Below, piece after piece: positions 58,901-64,000 of a stretch of 64,000 nt of DNA (positions are counted from its first letter, which is position 1; every line of letters starts with the position of its first letter). The DNA lies in NCBI GenBank assembly GCA_032622095.1, contig CP136064.1:44038989-44102988 (forward strand), given 5' to 3'. The position numbers and the translations under genes were made by a program. The DNA is from Siphonodentalium dalli. Its lineage: Eukaryota > Mollusca > Scaphopoda > Gadilida > Siphonodentaliidae. A model generated the notes under the pieces. It searched no databases and was not told the DNA's origin. It saw only the letters and a list, made by a program, of their open reading frames with translations.

Positions 58901-61326
58901 ATGTTTACCCATACCATAGTATGGTAAACATAATGTCGACGTCCGGATTGACCACTCGTCGTGCGTCCGTCCGTGCGTACGTCCGTCTGTCTGTCTGTCT
59001 GTCTGTCCATGGACACTTTACACATGGTGCGATAACTCAATAATTTTCAATCCGATCGAAACCAAATTTTGTATATGGGTTTCTCAGCACCAAATACAGA
59101 TCGAGTTCAAATATGGGTTTGATCCGATTTCTTTTTACGGAGTTATGGCCCTTTTTCGACTTCGAATTCACGCATGCTGTCATAACTCAAACAATTTTTA
59201 TCTGATCGGAACCAAATTTGGTATGCGAGTTGCTCAGTCCAAAATACATATCGAGTTCGAATATGAGTTTGATCCAATATTTTTTAATGGAGTTATGGCC
59301 CATTAACATAGAATTCATGCATGTTTCAATAAATCTACAATTTTTCAACTGATAGGAACCAAATTTTGTATGTGAGTTTCTCAACTCAAAATACAGATCG
59401 AGTTCGAATATGGGTTTGATCCGATATATTTTAATGGAGTTATGGTCTTTTGATTATTTTATTCATCGCTAAAATATATCAAAGATACCCAGTTTGCACT
59501 GTCCAAATAGAATCCTATAAATCAGGTCTGAGGTTGTCTTTGCACACAGAGTTAGTATCCAGTTACAATGCCATGAATTGTCTCTCTCTTGCATTGAGAT
59601 AATTAACTACTAGGGGATGTGTTGGCCATATCATATATATACTTTATACTCTATAAAGTATCTCTGACCATATGCTGAGATAGCACAGATGGAATGTTTC
59701 TACTATATATTTTATATGCATGGTTATTTAAATTCCATCTTAAAGGCATAATCTGGTTTCATTGTTTAATAGCATTACTATTGGAGATTAATAATGTGAT
59801 TGTGTTTAGTAGATTTGTTGGACATTAATTTCAATTGATTACAAATGTGAATTGAAATATTAAAGGGGCACACCAGGTTTGATATATTTTTCTTGTACTC
59901 TGCATGAGATAAAACTTTTTATGTGCGCCTATACCATAGTATGGTACACATAGTGTCAATGTCCGTAGACACTTTGGGCATAATGCGATAACTCTAACAT
60001 TTTCTATTTGATCGGAACCAAATTTTATATATAGGTTTCTCAGCCCAAAATACAGTTCGAGTTTGAATATGGGTTCAATCCAATTTATTTTAAAGGAGTT
60101 ATGACCCTTTTTTCGTAAAGAAAATAAAAATTTATTTTTATGTTTTATAATAATAATAAACAAAATGTCATTGACTCTTTCATTGGTTTTCATTTAGATA
60201 TTGATGATTATGATACAAGTTGATAAAAAGGTTCCCAATCTTCTTTTTTTTAAATAATTAAAAACAATTTTTTTTTTAAGTTAAACAAATTTGAAAAACT
60301 AACACAATTATAACTCTGCCAAGGGTACCCTGAATCACCTCACCAAATTTGTTTAAATCTGTCCAAAATCTTGTGTTATGTACTGGTAAATCTGTTTGGA
60401 GAAACATTAAATCCAATTCAACAATTCTATCCCATGCCTTTGGACTACATAGCTATTGATAAGGCTATATTATTTTCTGATGTCTCTTATGCCAGTGTGC
60501 AAATAATCTGATAAAGAAGGCTATGGTATCTAATTTAAAATAAAGATTCAACAATTAACATCACATGATATTAACAGTAGACATGGACATCTGTGCTGCA
60601 GAGTTATATCTTCAGATGGTCTGAGATCATTATAATTGTTTTCAACATAAACAATTCCTGTGATTTGTTGACAGCTCTGCTATATAATTGATATTAATGG
60701 GTCAGCAGTGTGGTGGCTTATCTGTATACTATATTATTGGTAGAATTTGACACATTATTATTGTAAACTTAAATTGGACTCTCTTAACCTAAGTATCCAT
60801 GTCCAGGTCACACCTTTCCCATTTAACCCAAGGCTCTGTTGGTTTAGCATTACCGAACCTGTACCAGTGTATTCTCTTATATAAATGCCAGTGACCCATA
60901 AATTCCAATAATTTGTGTTATGTACATTTGTCTATAATAGTACATAACAGTATACTCTATAATTCAACTCTCATTTATCCGATCATAGTCAATTTTTATC
61001 GCCAAGGGATGGGTTAACATCTGCCGATCGTGATCGGCCTCTCGTTATAGGTGGTCATAAGTTGATGTAGCACTTCTGTAATTAAAATGGCAAATAATTA
61101 GTTTATACTTGAGGGGGGAGATTTATCATTGATAAGAATAGCTGCTGCATTGGCCTAACAATATTTACCTCGCAACTCGTGTCAAGAAAGGGTTTAACGT
61201 TGTTAAGAGTTTGCGGTTAGCTGTTCTGCAGCCTAGAATTCATTTCTTTTCCAGATGAAGAAACTAAGACATCGAAGAGGAGAAGAATTCGGCAAGATAT
61301 ATTTGATAGTAGCAGTGAGGATGAAG
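31846..61326 (+). CDS. POLD3: DNA polymerase delta subunit 3, 5' and middle part of the gene
   Basis: Eleven exons join in frame for 319 codons plus one base: 31846-31905, 37638-37693, 38929-39031, 40312-40419, 42253-42317, 44183-44288, 47304-47477, 49134-49191, 51006-51126, 56018-56052 and 61255-61326. POLD3 links the catalytic polymerase delta core to PCNA in the nucleus. The N-terminal half matches the animal POLD3 winged-helix region that binds POLD2: [61 protein letters not shown] and KFSAIKC. The middle is Lys/Glu-rich with the conserved [13 protein letters not shown] and NMSNFF segments, then [16 protein letters not shown]. The C-terminus with the expected PCNA-binding motif is beyond the window. 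Introns are 1-6 kb and full of transposons. Exon 4 and its donor are tandemly amplified. Confidence 0.93.
32050..33340 (-). mobile_element. 5'-truncated non-LTR retrotransposon (LINE) fragment
   Basis: Three broken minus-strand frames cover the 3' half of a reverse transcriptase. 33323-33063 has [12 protein letters not shown] and [19 protein letters not shown]. 33091-32708 has the catalytic [10 protein letters not shown] and AKYLGITF. 32703-32239 has [11 protein letters not shown] and [12 protein letters not shown] (GAA)n tail lies at 32056-32067. The motifs fit the CR1/Jockey group; the exact clade is not certain. The frame breaks make it dead. It is antisense within POLD3 intron 1. Confidence 0.85.
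33470..34922. mobile_element. Outer foldback element with long arms
   Basis: It starts ATCAGGTCAGG and ends CCTGACCTGAT. Arms of about 250-270 bp (33470-33742 and 34671-34922) are near-exact inverted repeats, including AAACGCTGTGTTCC and TTGTTGCAGGGACTGCAAAT. An unrelated element is inserted at 33743. No transposase is visible. It lies in POLD3 intron 1. Confidence 0.75.
33743..34376. mobile_element. Inner element with 8-bp target duplication and palindrome-rich ends
   Basis: A perfect ACTTTCTG duplication flanks it (33735-33742 and 34377-34384). The ends TGGGAGGCCCTTTTCAC... and its mirror form TIRs of about 30 bp. Just inside both are copies of TTGCGCTTAAGCGCAA (33775-33970 and 34305-34350). 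An 8-bp duplication is typical of hAT-type transposons; assignment beyond that is inference. Confidence 0.7.
34923..36628. other. POLD3 intron 1 sequence with simple repeats
   Basis: No gene recognised. It contains a 26-base G run at 36385-36410. An antisense variant of the core motif (ACCACGTTTGGTTGAAATCTG, 35929-35949) has a relative near 60330. Confidence 0.45.
36629..37065 (+). mobile_element. GTCCCCCGAAAA-family element
   Basis: A head hairpin CCCCCGAAAACG...TTTTTTCGGGGG (36631-36654) is followed by GTCCGTCCGG and two repeats of about 150 bp (agataactttagttt..., tcaagttcgaatatggg, gagttatggccctttttcga). It is the same family as 11157-11669 and 61877-62640. The right end is not clearly seen. 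Confidence 0.5.
37184..37525. mobile_element. TA-flanked foldback MITE, copy 3 (double)
   Basis: It begins CAGTAATGCCCTAAGTAATC and ends GAGCATTACTG, flanked by TA. It contains two successive palindromes sharing the AGCTTTCCGATGAATGGCAA arm, so the hairpin has been duplicated internally. It ends about 110 bp before POLD3 exon 2. Confidence 0.75.
37638..37693 (+). CDS. POLD3: POLD3 exon 2
   Basis: The acceptor ttttccag and donor GTGAGT flank [18 protein letters not shown] plus two bases. The motif VTYKWLS..L.VHVN.AK is diagnostic of POLD3. Confidence 0.93.
37812..37994. repeat. Two GTGCCAATGCATTCTC palindromes
   Basis: TGCCAATGCATTCTCTTATA arms fold twice in a row; this is a decayed version of the compound hairpin at 43529-43747. 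It lies in POLD3 intron 2. Confidence 0.65.
38620..38880. repeat. Dispersed repeat, also at 46730 and 49195
   Basis: AACTTATTATCTAAACATTT and ATAACTGAATGGGAAAATCC blocks recur at 46730-46925 (same strand) and inverted at 49195-49440. It ends shortly before POLD3 exon 3. Confidence 0.6.
38929..39031 (+). CDS. POLD3: POLD3 exon 3
   Basis: The acceptor ttctttcag and donor GTGAGT flank one base completing Gln, then [20 protein letters not shown] and [14 protein letters not shown]. It matches QMLY..V......LHVTYL..G of the family and ends in phase 0. Confidence 0.92.
39656..39740. repeat. GAGGTCCCCAGAGGGTGAAT foldback, copy 1
   Basis: The arms pair around a CTAGTGGGCTAG-type centre. Two other copies lie at 39956-40048 and 42409-42501. 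It lies in POLD3 intron 3. Confidence 0.65.
39956..40048. repeat. GCAGAATGAGGTCCCC foldback, copy 2
   Basis: A near-perfect hairpin bounded by GCAGAATGAGGTCCCCAGAG and its mirror. A weaker inverted AACTTCA/TGAAGTT context lies just upstream. It lies in POLD3 intron 3. Confidence 0.75.
40312..40419 (+). CDS. POLD3: POLD3 exon 4 (first donor), 36 codons
   Basis: The acceptor gtttcag precedes [20 protein letters not shown]..., and [13 protein letters not shown] ends at AAG|GTATTT. It matches the family's V.REDKLEAVKS.L...HVYSIQK..LK. Exon 5 then continues with Asp-Cys as in other animals, so the first donor gives the normal protein. Downstream the same 3' end is repeated in frame (see 40420-41440), so longer forms using later donors are possible. 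Confidence 0.92.
40420..41440 (+). repeat. 69-bp tandem array derived from POLD3 exon 4 and its splice donor
   Basis: Seven identical 69-bp units (40420-40902) each encode [20 protein letters not shown] plus KLK in the exon 4 frame and end AAG|GTATTT, the exon's own donor. Unit 8 has a 2-bp deletion that breaks the frame. Later units to about 41440 are progressively diverged. The template is the last 63 bases of exon 4 plus 6 bases of intron. The exon copy itself differs from the array units at several sites. Confidence 0.92.
41915..42127. mobile_element. TA-flanked foldback MITE, copy 4
   Basis: It begins CAGTAATGCCCTAAATAATC and ends AGGGCATTATTG, flanked by TA. It is nearly palindromic throughout and lies in POLD3 intron 4, about 125 bp before exon 5. 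Confidence 0.78.
42253..42317 (+). CDS. POLD3: POLD3 exon 5
   Basis: The acceptor gattttcag and donor GTAAGT flank [20 protein letters not shown], Asn and two bases. It corresponds to D.GPLFNTDYDILK.N of vertebrate POLD3. Confidence 0.92.
42409..42501. repeat. GCAGAATGAGGTCCCC foldback, copy 3
   Basis: Same hairpin as at 39956, with a mutated centre. It lies in POLD3 intron 5, about 90 bp after exon 5. Confidence 0.7.
42930..44125 (+). repeat. CCATCTTGG-type tandem repeat blocks
   Basis: Units of about 150-180 bp contain ATGGCCGCCAGCAGCCATCT, TTACTCTTTGCATGACTAAA, TGGCACACCCTACAGG and the TCGTCACCAAACTTCA core, then GACCTCTAGATGGGAG. The family continues at 47965-48975, 61730-61870 and 62740-63290. 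It is interrupted by the hairpin element at 43529-43747. Confidence 0.7.
43529..43747. mobile_element. Compound hairpin element
   Basis: CCCTGTGCCAATGCATTCTC begins the left end and its mirror ends the right. Each end is itself a complete palindrome (CTTATATATGCGAGTCGACC and mirror), and the two palindromes face opposite ways around about 70 bp of AT-rich spacer. The same arrangement is found at 49978-50426. Confidence 0.75.
44183..44288 (+). CDS. POLD3: POLD3 exon 6
   Basis: The acceptor atctttcag precedes one base completing Lys, then [20 protein letters not shown] and [15 protein letters not shown], with donor GTACAC. KFSAI.C ends the winged-helix domain; the rest is linker. A foldback MITE begins 33 bp after the exon end. 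Confidence 0.9.
44321..44443. mobile_element. TA-flanked foldback MITE, copy 5 (deleted)
   Basis: It keeps the complete left arm (CAGTAATGCCCTAAATAATG...) and only the last bases of the right arm (TAGGGCATTACTG), flanked by TA. It starts 33 bp after POLD3 exon 6. Confidence 0.72.
44495..46252. mobile_element. TIR element with 22-bp subterminal repeats
   Basis: The ends CCCGCTGGACAAAAC and GTTTTGACCAGCGGG are inverted. Subterminal zones at 44585-44700 and 46030-46165 hold degenerate units of about 22 bp (GGCAAGTACACCGCGGCC). The middle of about 1.3 kb has no recognisable protein. It is probably a non-autonomous DNA transposon in POLD3 intron 6. Confidence 0.6.
46730..46925. repeat. Dispersed repeat, copy of 38620-38880
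   Basis: It shares CTGAATAATAGACCATTCC and ATAACTAAATGGGATAATCC with the copy in intron 2. It lies in POLD3 intron 6. Confidence 0.6.
47304..47477 (+). CDS. POLD3: POLD3 exon 7
   Basis: The acceptor cttctgtacag and donor GTAGCA flank exactly 58 codons in phase 0. [14 protein letters not shown] corresponds to the conserved GIMGMFASKAAAK segment. The rest is Lys/Glu/Pro-rich ([12 protein letters not shown]), typical of the disordered middle region. Confidence 0.92.
47965..48975 (+). repeat. CCATCTTGG-type tandem array, with an exact recent duplication
   Basis: Six or so units of the family described at 42930. Two adjacent 165-bp units (about 48270-48600) are identical apart from single-base differences, showing recent expansion. 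It lies in POLD3 intron 7. Confidence 0.75.
49134..49191 (+). CDS. POLD3: POLD3 exon 8
   Basis: A T-run and AAG acceptor precede [19 protein letters not shown] plus one base, with donor GTATAA. NMSNFF is conserved in animal POLD3. The sequence just upstream (49084-49120) is repeat-derived, also at 43336-43368, and a dispersed repeat starts within 10 bp of the donor. Confidence 0.88.
49195..49440. repeat. Dispersed repeat, inverted relative to 38620 and 46730
   Basis: AACCCTTTCATCACTAAATG and TTCAGATAATAAGTTCAAC match the other copies in reverse orientation. It begins within 10 bp of the POLD3 exon 8 donor. Confidence 0.6.
49978..50426. mobile_element. Compound hairpin element inside longer inverted arms
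   Basis: The outer arms, about 50 bp (CCGCCATATCAAATCCAGTC... and mirror), enclose the CCCTGTGCCAATGC compound hairpin (about 50021-50388). Two facing palindromes lie around a spacer of about 220 bp. It lies in POLD3 intron 8. Confidence 0.7.
51006..51126 (+). CDS. POLD3: POLD3 exon 9
   Basis: The acceptor tttccccag and donor GTATAA flank a charged low-complexity stretch: [20 protein letters not shown], then [12 protein letters not shown]. Phase runs from 1 to 2. A foldback MITE starts at intron position +10. Confidence 0.88.
51136..51330. mobile_element. TA-flanked foldback MITE, copy 6
   Basis: It begins CACTAATGCCCTAAATAATC and ends GGGCATTACTG, flanked by TA. Its TA flank starts at base +8 of POLD3 intron 9, so the donor context is only seven bases of host intron. 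Confidence 0.78.
52203..52320. repeat. Decayed CCAGCGCATTCTCTTATA hairpin
   Basis: A degenerate relative of the compound hairpin family; a G run (about 52338-52351) follows. It lies in POLD3 intron 9. A half-copy appears near 60860. Confidence 0.5.
52352..53374. other. POLD3 intron 9 sequence, no feature recognised
   Basis: AT-rich, with homopolymer runs near 52400-52460. No supported coding exon. Confidence 0.4.
53375..53454 (+). repeat. 40-bp tandem duplication
   Basis: TAATATTCTGTCATGAGTTG plus 20 more bases occur twice in a row with one difference. Confidence 0.7.
53797..53871. repeat. Poly-C tracts
   Basis: Three interrupted C runs on the plus strand (CCCCCCCCCC type) with a CACCTC spacer. 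They are prone to assembly length error. Confidence 0.6.
54207..54546 (+). repeat. 45-bp minisatellite
   Basis: About 7-8 units of AGAATTATTAATGACCAGCA plus CAAACCAAAATTTATACGAC and TGGCC, with point changes and small indels. It lies in POLD3 intron 9. Confidence 0.8.
55030..55570 (-). repeat. Dispersed repeat related to 2358-2949
   Basis: Inverted relative to the left copy: it shares TAGACAGACCTTGTTC, GGCATAAACAGTATG and CATAAAGAGCGTT blocks, and CGTGCCTTTAAGAC at the right. It lies in POLD3 intron 9. Confidence 0.5.
56018..56052 (+). CDS. POLD3: POLD3 exon 10 (micro-exon)
   Basis: The acceptor ctatttcag and donor GTCAGT flank 35 bp encoding [11 protein letters not shown] within split codons (phase 2 to 1). 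Both phases fit the neighbouring exons. The 22-bp satellite starts within about 10 bp of the donor. Confidence 0.78.
56060..58500 (+). repeat. 22-bp satellite in POLD3 intron 10
   Basis: About 110 units of AAACTAACCATAGTCAAATA plus TC. Variant units (CTATCC, AACATATC, AACTATTAAACC, AACGAACC) recur in the same order several times (for example around 56330-56640, 56820-57190 and 57240-57610), so blocks of hundreds of bases were duplicated. It starts within about 10 bp of the exon 10 donor. Confidence 0.92.
58509..58850 (+). repeat. Two tandem copies of a block of about 165 bp
   Basis: Each has GTCCGTCCGAGCAGATAT-like, then GACGAATCTCAATGAAATTT-like with GGTATGGATG, then GGAGTTATTTAACTTTG. A related block sits at about 6000-6200. 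The core motif family is represented here. Confidence 0.65.
58912..59460 (+). mobile_element. Hairpin-headed repeat element, copy 1
   Basis: The head palindrome TTTACCATACCATAGTATGG-type (58907-58932) is followed by GTGCGTCCGTCCGTGCGT and a TGTC tract. Three diverged repeats follow with ATCGGAACCAAATTTGGTAT, ATCGAGTTCGAATATGGGTT and GGAGTTATGGCC. A shorter relative lies at 59929-60115. The structure parallels the GTCCCCCGAAAA family. Confidence 0.55.
59929..60115 (+). mobile_element. Hairpin-headed repeat element, copy 2 (short)
   Basis: The head CCTATACCATAGTATGGTAC palindrome is followed by a single core repeat (GATCGGAACCAAATTTTATA...) and GGAGTTATGACCCTTTTTTC. It lies in POLD3 intron 10. 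Confidence 0.5.
60116..61254. other. POLD3 intron 10 remainder
   Basis: AT-rich. An antisense core variant (CTCACCAAATTTGTTTAAAT) lies near 60338, and half of a CATTGGCCTAACAATATTTA hairpin end near 61150. No exon was found apart from exon 11 at its end. Confidence 0.45.
61255..61326 (+). CDS. POLD3: POLD3 exon 11
   Basis: The acceptor tcttttccag and donor GTAACT flank [20 protein letters not shown] and SEDE. It matches the basic KKRRRI followed by acidic SDSSEDE of other animals. The next exon was not found before the window end. Confidence 0.9.
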
Positions 61327-61729
61327 GTAACTTGAGAGGATTTCCTAAATACCTTCACTACAATGTCAATTTTCTACTTTCCTATATCTGAAAAGGCAGA
61401 TTTTAATAATTTCATAGCTGATGAATTATTACTACAGTTGTGCTGTTTACAACAATAAGATTGAGGTAAAGACATGGATGCTGTAGATAATCGATGTTTT
61501 GGTTTGTAAACATTTGAAATATCCTCAATATTGACTCTCTCCTCTTGTCTGATCTTTGATTTTGTTTGATTTTATATTCAGTTTGATTCATGAATAGTAA
61601 TGTAATTTTCTGTTTGAATGGAAACGACATGTGCGTAGGACCATTTTTATCTCGACAAAGTCAAGTTTGAGCGATTGCTATGGGTTGGTATCCGTGATCT
61701 GTCCATGCATCCGTAAACAATTTCCTTTA

Positions 61730-61870
61730 GCACACCCTCCAGGTCACATCCCTCATCCAATCGGCACCAAACTTCATATGGATCCTCGGGGTGACCTTTA
61801 GATGAGAGCTTACCATTTTTTCCGGAAATTTATTATAAAGATTAAATATGAATCCATTGCTGCATCCTGC
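61730..61870 (+). repeat. CCATCTTGG-type repeat unit
   Basis: AGCACACCCTCCAGGTCACA, the ATCGGCACCAAACTTCATAT core and GATGAGAGCT match the family at 42930 and 47965. It abuts the next element. Confidence 0.65.
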
Positions 61871-61876
61871 ATTTAT

Positions 61877-62640
61877 TGTCCCCCGAAAATTTTATTTTCG
61901 GGGGACTATTGTAATCAGCTCCGTGCGTCCGTCCGGAGTTATAACTCCTGTAATGATCATCCGATTTGATTGAAACTTGGTATGTAGGTGTCTCAACCAA
62001 GAACACAGGTGCTCTGCAATTCTGGGTTTGATCCGATGTTCTTTTATGGAGTTATTTCCCTTTTTTCAACTTTATTTTTACTCAGAAAATTTCTCAATTT
62101 TTCGGTTTCTGGATGATATCTCAAGTTTGGATCCTTTAATTGCAAATACCGTTTTTATGTGGATCCGTCATGTCAAGATGAGTTCGAATTTGAGTTTGAT
62201 CCGATGATTTTTCCTAGAGTTATGGACTTTTTTCGACTTAGAAAATTCAATTTTACTTCTTTTTTCTTTGGTTTCCGGATGATTACTCAAGTTTGGACTG
62301 CTTATTGAAAATTTCGTTTATTTGTGAGTTATTGATATCAAAATACAGGTCAAGTTCTAATTTGAGTTTGATCCGATGATTTTTCCCAGAGTTATGGGCC
62401 TTTTTAATTTTCTGTATGAGGGTACCTTCATGGTGTAGTCAACTCCTCCTACAGTTTTGATCGTAGATATTTGAAACTTCAGAGTATTGTTACCCGCATA
62501 TTGCAGATGTGCAACATGTATATAGATGACGGAAAAATTATTTTTTTACGGAATTATTAACCATTTCGACTTAGAACATTTCTACATTTTTTTTAATATC
62601 TTTAACAAAGCGGCATCGACTTGCCACGTTGTCGGGGGAC
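61877..62640 (+). mobile_element. GTCCCCCGAAAA-family element, most complete copy
   Basis: The head hairpin GTCCCCCGAAAATTTTATTT...CGGGGGAC is followed by GTGCGTCCGTCCGG, then three core repeats (CCGATTTGATTGAAACTTGG, AGTTCGAATTTGAGTTTGAT, GGAGTTATTTCCC). The tail ACTTGCCACGTTGTCGGGGG plus AC matches the mirrored end at 11157. The whole lies inside a CCATCTTGG-type array. Confidence 0.62.
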
Positions 62641-63290
62641 ACTGTGGTCAGCCGACCTTTTTGGAGAATTGTTTTGAAAATTTACAGGCATATTTGGGAT
62701 CACCACTAGATTGGAGCTATCTGGATTTTACTTTTTGCATTACTAAATCCTTTGGCACACCTTACAGGCCACATCCCTGATTAGATCTTCACCAAAATAC
62801 ATATGGATCATCGGGGTGACCTCTCGATGGGAGCTAACACGTTTTTGCGAATTTCAATGAAAAACATGGCTTCCAGCATCCATCATGGATTTTAATCTTT
62901 GCATGACTATATCTTTTGTCACACCCTATATGCCACATTCCTGATCTGATCGCCAGCAGCCATCTTGGATTTGAATCTTTGCATGACTAAATCCCTTGGC
63001 ATGCCCTTACTGAAACTTAGGTAGCTTACCTAACTATTATATATTTTATGAACTTGGAAACTTTTCCATCAACTTTCCTATGGCCATATTTGTGTTCATC
63101 TACCAACTCAACACTATATCCTATTTCATCCTTGGTTAATCTATAGTCTGTCTCCACATAGGTGAATCTGTAGTCTATTTCTATTAACCACAATCTCACA
63201 CATGCAGCCAACATTTTTCATCCGATTGATCACTGATTTCAAACTTCATATGGCTCTCCGGGTTGACCTCTAGTATTACTTAAACATCTA
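62641..63290 (+). repeat. CCATCTTGG-type repeat units continued
   Basis: Two to three more units (TTGCATTACTAAATCCTTTG, GATCTTCACCAAAATACATA, GCAGCCATCTTGGATTTGAA) are interrupted at 63010-63190 by unrelated AT-rich sequence. Confidence 0.6.
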
Positions 63291-64000
63291 AACTTTAAGT
63301 TAAAGTTAACTGATTGCTTTATAATTCAGTTTGTGCATTAATCACATGACATTACAGGTCAAGTTCGAATTTGGGTGTCGTCGGATAATTTTTGAAGCAG
63401 TTTTACTCAGAAATTGCTGATTATTTTGATGTCAGGGTGACATGCATTGTTTGAGTTATTTTATTGCTTTCATATTTAGTACTTGGATTAATAACATAAA
63501 AATACAGGGAAATTTAATTTGGGTTCGGTCCTTTAATTACAGATAGTGATGAGCCGATAATCGGGAACGACAATCGGAATCGGCCGACTGTGTACCATCG
63601 GATGACAATCGGTACTCTGGTTTCAACATCGGCATTTCCGATTGTCTAAATAGAAATCAGGTGCTTGTTTTTCTTCAATAAACTGTTTTAAATATGACGA
63701 TGTTTTGTTGAATAAATGACCATTGAACATGGGGAAAGTGATTTACCAAACACAAACTTGATATACAGCCATCTCCTCTTCAATACACCGGCCGTACCTG
63801 GGTCTATGTTTGAACAATATATTACAGTGGGGATCGCCGGGAAGATGACGCCGTGATAGCGCGTAATCATAAATTATATGATGATGTACACACATTACAT
63901 ATCATGGGACTCATGTACGCCGATACGTAACTTTATTGTTCGTCAACGTGTAGACATTTTGATTTATGTGTGTCAGACTATAAAAAATCAAAATGAATGC
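63291..64000. other. POLD3 intron 11 (start), no exon found
   Basis: 63355-63540 is degenerate core repeat (CAAGTTCGAATTTGGGTG). 63550-63650 contains short AATCGG-rich repeats (GATAATCGGGAACGACAATC). No exon is supported before the window ends. Confidence 0.45.

Overview
This window is nuclear DNA from an animal. Two genes with ordinary GT-AG introns can be rebuilt exon by exon, and almost everything else is transposon-derived. The phylum cannot be proved from the sequence. The density of small foldback elements, Helitron-like elements with tandem cores, and GTCCGTCTG-type microsatellites looks most like a mollusc, possibly a bivalve or gastropod; this is an impression, not a measurement.

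Gene 1 (minus strand, 5394-12416) is a Tpt1/KptA-type tRNA 2'-phosphotransferase (TRPT1). Five exons are visible. All four residues expected in the active site (Arg-His of LRH, Arg of LVRA, Arg of GRTHIHF) are present. The first coding exon and the exon for the SGMR...ID segment were not found. The intron that should hold the latter carries a frameshifted, intronless TatD-nuclease-like ORF on the opposite strand.

Gene 2 (plus strand, 31846 to beyond 61326) is POLD3, the accessory subunit of DNA polymerase delta. Eleven exons in consistent phase cover the start codon, the N-terminal winged-helix region that binds POLD2, the GMFAS and MSNFF segments, and the acidic RRRIR...DSSSEDE stretch. The C-terminal exons, including the expected PCNA-binding motif, lie outside the window. 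The most striking feature is in exon 4. Its last 63 coding bases, 5' splice site and first intron bases have been amplified into a 69-bp (exactly 23-codon) tandem array. There are seven identical in-frame copies, each ending in its own intact splice donor, followed by decayed copies.

Repeat layout: a degenerate zinc-finger/PHD pseudogene (95-1474); a single Helitron-like element (4137-4759); an AAGCGCTT-type palindrome array (12495-13507); a TIR element built from GAGCGGTATACCGCTC palindromes (15007-15587); a head-to-tail Helitron-like array with CTAG|TC junctions (15636-19402); a 3.3-kb TIR element (20097-23436); more Helitron-like units (24362-25242); an antisense 5'-truncated LINE in POLD3 intron 1 (32050-33340); a nested foldback element with a perfect 8-bp target duplication (33470-34922); six TA-flanked foldback MITE loci; compound hairpin elements; and a 2.4-kb 22-bp satellite that starts next to the exon 10 donor. 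Several otherwise different repeat families share a short core resembling CCGATYNNNACCAAACTTGGTATG, a pattern I cannot explain by any named family.
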